A stretch of 64,000 nucleotides of DNA, taken from NCBI RefSeq assembly GCF_039521365.1, contig NZ_BAAACF010000002.1, forward strand, positions 1 through 64,000. Reading direction: 5' to 3'. The position numbers were made by a program, and so were the translations under genes. Position 1 is the first letter of the stretch. Every line of letters begins with the position of its first letter. Below the pieces are notes generated by a model. The model did not search any database, was not told the DNA's origin, and was given only the letters and a program-made list of their open reading frames with translations. This document shows, piece after piece, positions 61,298 to 64,000 of this stretch. The stretch is from Clostridium_AW malenominatum. Its GTDB lineage: Bacteria > Bacillota > Clostridia > Clostridiales > Clostridiaceae.

Positions 61298-61331
61298 AGT
61301 ATAGAGAGAAATTATAATTTCTCTCTATACT
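61298..61331 (+). other. Perfect 34-base palindrome between agrD and agrC
   Basis: Positions 61298-61331 read the same on both strands (AGTATAGAGAGAAATT and its complement). As RNA this is a stable stem of about 15 bp with a tiny loop. No T-run follows, so it is not a standard terminator. It may be an RNA-processing or stabilising element that sets agrD apart from agrC, or an operator. Confidence 0.7.
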
Positions 61332-61358
61332 AAATCAACTCATATAAGGGGGATTCTA

Positions 61359-62630
61359 ATGTTATTAAAATCATGCGATATATTAACTACCATTTTACAA
61401 TCAGTTTTTTTTGTATGGATATGTAATAATATATCCTCTAAAGAAAATAAATTATCAAAATTTAAAGCCATTGTTTTAGTGTTAATTATTTTCATAATAT
61501 CCACAATCTTTACTTATAGTGATATTAGCGGTTCATATATAAGCTTGGTAATGGTTATTTTTACTTTGTTATCTATTATCCTATTTTATAGAAAATCTAT
61601 ATTAGATGGACTTCTTGGCTTTGGTTTAGCTAATTTAATAATTGTATTATCATCATACTTTGTATTCTCCTTTTATCAGAGCGTAATAGTGGAACTAAAA
61701 TTGAAAGTCTCTACTGAGTTACAGATGTTATTATTTGTTTTTATTCCCGCCTGGAGCATATACTTTTTATTTTATAAACTAAGAAAATACTTTTTTAATG
61801 CTATATTCGCTTTAAAAAATTTAAGACCTTCTCTAATATTTGTTTTAATTTTAAATTATACTTTAGTTTTATTAGATATATTAAGGCTAACCTTACACAC
61901 CGTAGATATTGAGCTTATGTTCAGATATGCTGTGTATTTTATAACTTTGGTTATTTTCATATTTTCAATAATATATTTTGCTAGAATAAACGACAGCTCA
62001 AAGGAAGTTGAACTATTGAATGCAGCCTTAAATAATAAAATAATTGAACTTAAAAAGTTAAAACATGATTATGGTAGTGAGATCAGTAGTCTTTACGGAC
62101 TTTACCAACTAGGAAAAATCGACAGAATTGGACAGCTGTTAAAAAGTATAGTGGACAGTTATCAATCTTTAGATACTGGAATAAATATAAATGTACAAGC
62201 AACCCCTCTAGTTGCTTCAGTACTTCATTCTGCTGTTTCTAAAGGTATTGACGTAATAGCTTTTGATAGTGCAGATTATGAAAATTTAAGTATTACTGAT
62301 AACGATCTCTTAAAAGTATTATCTAATATTATTAAAAATTCCATTGATGCATTAGCAGATACTGTTAATCCAACAATAAAATTTAAAAGTTACAATAATT
62401 ATAATGGAGTTCTAATCACTATTTTGAATAATGGGCCAGAAATTCCAAAGAAAATTATGCATAAGATTTTTGAAACAGGATTTAGCACAAAAAATAATAT
62501 GTCTGAAGATAGAGGTTTTGGATTAAATATTGTAAGTAATATTATTAATCAATGTAATGGAAAAATTTCTGTGGAAAGCAATGCTCAGTGGACACAATTT
62601 ACCATTGAATTGCCATATAAGATTTCATAA
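61359..62630 (+). CDS. agrC: AgrC-like sensor histidine kinase
   Basis: This 423-residue HPK10-type kinase has six to seven membrane segments in residues 1-210, which form the peptide receptor. The H-box KKLKHDYGSEISSLYGL carries His236, and the GHKL ATPase has N-box LSNIIKNSIDA and G-box RGFGLNIVSN. It should autophosphorylate on binding the cyclic peptide and signal to an AgrA regulator that is not in the window. GGGGGA precedes the ATG. It lies between agrD and agrB, unlike the staphylococcal B-D-C-A order. A close paralogue begins at 63376. Confidence 0.92.
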   Translation: MLLKSCDILTTILQSVFFVWICNNISSKENKLSKFKAIVLVLIIFIISTIFTYSDISGSYISLVMVIFTLLSIILFYRKSILDGLLGFGLANLIIVLSSYFVFSFYQSVIVELKLKVSTELQMLLFVFIPAWSIYFLFYKLRKYFFNAIFALKNLRPSLIFVLILNYTLVLLDILRLTLHTVDIELMFRYAVYFITLVIFIFSIIYFARINDSSKEVELLNAALNNKIIELKKLKHDYGSEISSLYGLYQLGKIDRIGQLLKSIVDSYQSLDTGININVQATPLVASVLHSAVSKGIDVIAFDSADYENLSITDNDLLKVLSNIIKNSIDALADTVNPTIKFKSYNNYNGVLITILNNGPEIPKKIMHKIFETGFSTKNNMSEDRGFGLNIVSNIINQCNGKISVESNAQWTQFTIELPYKIS

Positions 62631-62652
62631 ATTCATATGGGAGGTATTATAT

Positions 62653-63201
62653 TTGAGAAATTTGATTAAATCTATTGCTGGACATATCTCCGTATCAAAT
62701 AATTACACTAAGGAAGAAGAAGAAAAAGTTGAGTACGCCTTAAGAGTTTTTATTTTTGAAGCACTGAAGATAGTTGGCGCTTTGGTTATATTTAGTATAC
62801 TTGGATACTCCCTAAGAGCTACTATTACAATAATGACTATGGCTATAATAAAGCCTCACATTGGAGGATATCATGAAGACACTCAAATAAAATGTTTTGT
62901 TGCTACATTAATTATTATTGGAAGTATTCTTTACCTAAGTATTAACTTAAATATGGATTTTGTGTCCAAGCTAATTTTAGTCGGGATATCCTTTTATTGT
63001 ATATGGCACCAGGCTCCAGTAATTAATTCTAATATGGCATTGACAAATCCTGAACTTATTAAACGAAATAGAACCATTGGAATTTTAATAACTATACTGT
63101 TCACTTTAGTATCTATAATTTTTCATAAAAATACTTTAATTTCAAATACAATATTGTGGACAATAGTTTTTCAAGCATTATTGATGTTTAATAAAAGATA
63201 G
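62653..63201 (+). CDS. agrB: AgrB-like peptide processing protease
   Basis: AgrB is a membrane cysteine protease that cuts AgrD and cyclises it. The 182-residue protein has the catalytic His74 and Cys81 (GGYHEDTQIKC, six residues between, as His77/Cys84 in S. aureus) and about five membrane segments. The frame is open into agrC, but GGGAGG lies 7 bases before a TTG at 62653, which is chosen. A terminator overlaps the stop codon and closes the D-C-B operon. Confidence 0.92.
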   Translation: MRNLIKSIAGHISVSNNYTKEEEEKVEYALRVFIFEALKIVGALVIFSILGYSLRATITIMTMAIIKPHIGGYHEDTQIKCFVATLIIIGSILYLSINLNMDFVSKLILVGISFYCIWHQAPVINSNMALTNPELIKRNRTIGILITILFTLVSIIFHKNTLISNTILWTIVFQALLMFNKR

Positions 63202-63236
63202 TAGCAACCAATTGATAATTGGCGCTACTATTTTTT
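63198..63236 (+). terminator. Terminator after agrB
   Basis: AGTAGC / GCTACT with inner CCAATT / AATTGG pairing is followed by ATTTTTT. The stem begins at the agrB stop codon, so agrD-agrC-agrB is one unit separate from the next agrC. Confidence 0.85.
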
Positions 63237-63293
63237 ATGATTTTTAAGGCTCAAGTTAACTCAGGTGAGAAAATGCATATAATTTATCTTTAT

Positions 63294-63335
63294 TTGTAGA
63301 AATATGTTTTAAACCAACTATACTTATTATATAAT
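63294..63335 (+). promoter_or_regulatory. agr-like promoter 2 with conserved upstream box
   Basis: TTGTAGAAATAT (63294-63305) and TATAAT (63330-63335) repeat the arrangement of promoter 1 at the same 36-base offset. The start codon is also 46 bases after the beginning of TATAAT in both cases. Here the promoter drives an agrC copy, not agrD. No reading frame fits between agrB and this promoter. Confidence 0.6.
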
Positions 63336-63375
63336 AGGAATTAAAGAAATTAATTTAATGCCTAGGAGGATTGCA

Positions 63376-64000
63376 GTGTTACTAAAAATATGCGATATAT
63401 TGACCACCATTTTTCAGTCATTTTTTTTCGTATGGATATGCAATAATATAACTTCTAAAGAAAATAAATTACCAAAATTTAAAGCCATTATTTTAACAAT
63501 AATTATTTTCACTATATCTGCAGCCTTTACTTATAGCTGTATTAGTACTACATATGTAAATTTAATGATGATTATTTTTGCTTTGTTATCTATTATTTTA
63601 TTTTATCGAAAATCTATATTAGATGGCCTTCTTGGATTTGGCTTAGCCAATTCAATAATTGTGCTATCGTCATACTTTGTATTTTTATTTTATCAGAGCG
63701 TAATAATTGAGTTAAACTTAAAGATCTCTACTGAGTTACAAATGCTATTATTTGTTTTTATTCCTGCCTGGAGCATATACTTCTTAGTTTATAAACTAAA
63801 AAAATATTTTTTCAATGCCATATTTGCTTTAAAAAATCTAAGACCCTCACTAATATTTGTTTTGCTTTTAAATTACACTTTAATTTTATTAGATACATTA
63901 AGGGTAATCTTACATACTGTAAATATTGAACTTATGTTTAGGTATAGCGTGTATTTAATTACTTTAATAACTTTCATATTTACAGTAATACATTTTGCAA
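63376..64000 (+). CDS. Second AgrC-like histidine kinase, partial
   Basis: The gene is open from a GTG at 63376 (AGGAGG six bases earlier) to the window edge, 208 codons without a stop. The N-terminal membrane region closely matches the first AgrC; for example CDILTTIFQSFFFVWICNN differs from the first copy at two places in 19 residues. Only the sensor part is visible; whether the kinase domain is intact is not known. It follows a copy of the agr promoter and has no agrD directly in front. It may detect the same or a diverged peptide. Confidence 0.88.
   Translation, partial: MLLKICDILTTIFQSFFFVWICNNITSKENKLPKFKAIILTIIIFTISAAFTYSCISTTYVNLMMIIFALLSIILFYRKSILDGLLGFGLANSIIVLSSYFVFLFYQSVIIELNLKISTELQMLLFVFIPAWSIYFLVYKLKKYFFNAIFALKNLRPSLIFVLLLNYTLILLDTLRVILHTVNIELMFRYSVYLITLITFIFTVIHFA

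Noticed and set aside
63229..63375. A second agrD between agrB and the second agrC
   Set aside because: The gap holds a promoter copy and leader only. No frame of 30 or more codons with a ribosome site was found.

Overview
The window looks like a chromosomal segment from a low-GC, spore-forming anaerobe of the genus Clostridium in the broad sense. Base composition is strongly AT-rich. Sporulation genes are plentiful (spoIIE, yabP, yabQ, spoVT, spoVG, a SpoIID-family gene, a GerMN lipoprotein). There is a [FeFe]-hydrogenase-like protein and an H-NOX chemoreceptor of the kind known from clostridia. I cannot fix the species. No phage, transposon, insertion sequence or CRISPR array was seen.

Positions 1-36972 are almost entirely minus strand. 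The window opens on the 5' tip of a 16S rRNA gene and its promoter. Next come murD, a candidate small RNA on the plus strand, glyQS under a T-box leader, tRNA-Asn, lysS, greA, an unknown gene, dusB and coaX. An ECF sigma / DUF4179 anti-sigma pair, a thioesterase, ftsH, hpt, tilS and spoIIE follow. Then come a tandemly duplicated three-tRNA block and the run S1 protein, divIC, yabQ, yabP, rqcP, hup, mazG, yabM-like flippase, spoVT, prsA, mfd, pth, htrA, a two-component system, prs, glmU, spoVG and purR. From prior knowledge this is the origin-proximal cluster of Bacillus subtilis (purR-spoVG-glmU-prs-pth-mfd-spoVT-yabMNOPQ-divIC-yabR-spoIIE-tilS-hpt-ftsH-coaX-dus-lysS), with local insertions.

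From about 37 kb gene orientation is mixed: murC (divergent from purR), a small membrane protein, the hydrogenase-like protein, rlmI, and then a minus-strand block of comB, a LacI regulator, a PucR/CdaR-type regulator and a sugar-ABC ATPase. A radical SAM protein, a lipoprotein, a YkvI-like transporter, an H-NOX methyl-accepting protein, a SpoIID-family protein, an XRE regulator with a degenerate LexA-like domain, a long glutamine synthetase, a 2H phosphoesterase, a DUF1540 protein, murA, a YycJ-like MBL protein, the GerMN lipoprotein, a SEC-C protein and rlmH follow.

The right end (61.0-64.0 kb) holds the most interesting locus. It is an agr-like quorum-sensing operon in the unusual order agrD-agrC-agrB, and its AgrD has no cysteine. 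A second promoter copy and a second, closely related agrC follow and run off the window edge. Both promoters carry the same 12-base upstream box at the same distance from the -10 and from the start codon. Many starts were moved inward from the longest reading frame because the Shine-Dalgarno sequence sits inside the longer version. Several SD-supported starts are TTG (coaX, the ECF sigma factor, murC, the YkvI-like gene, agrB).
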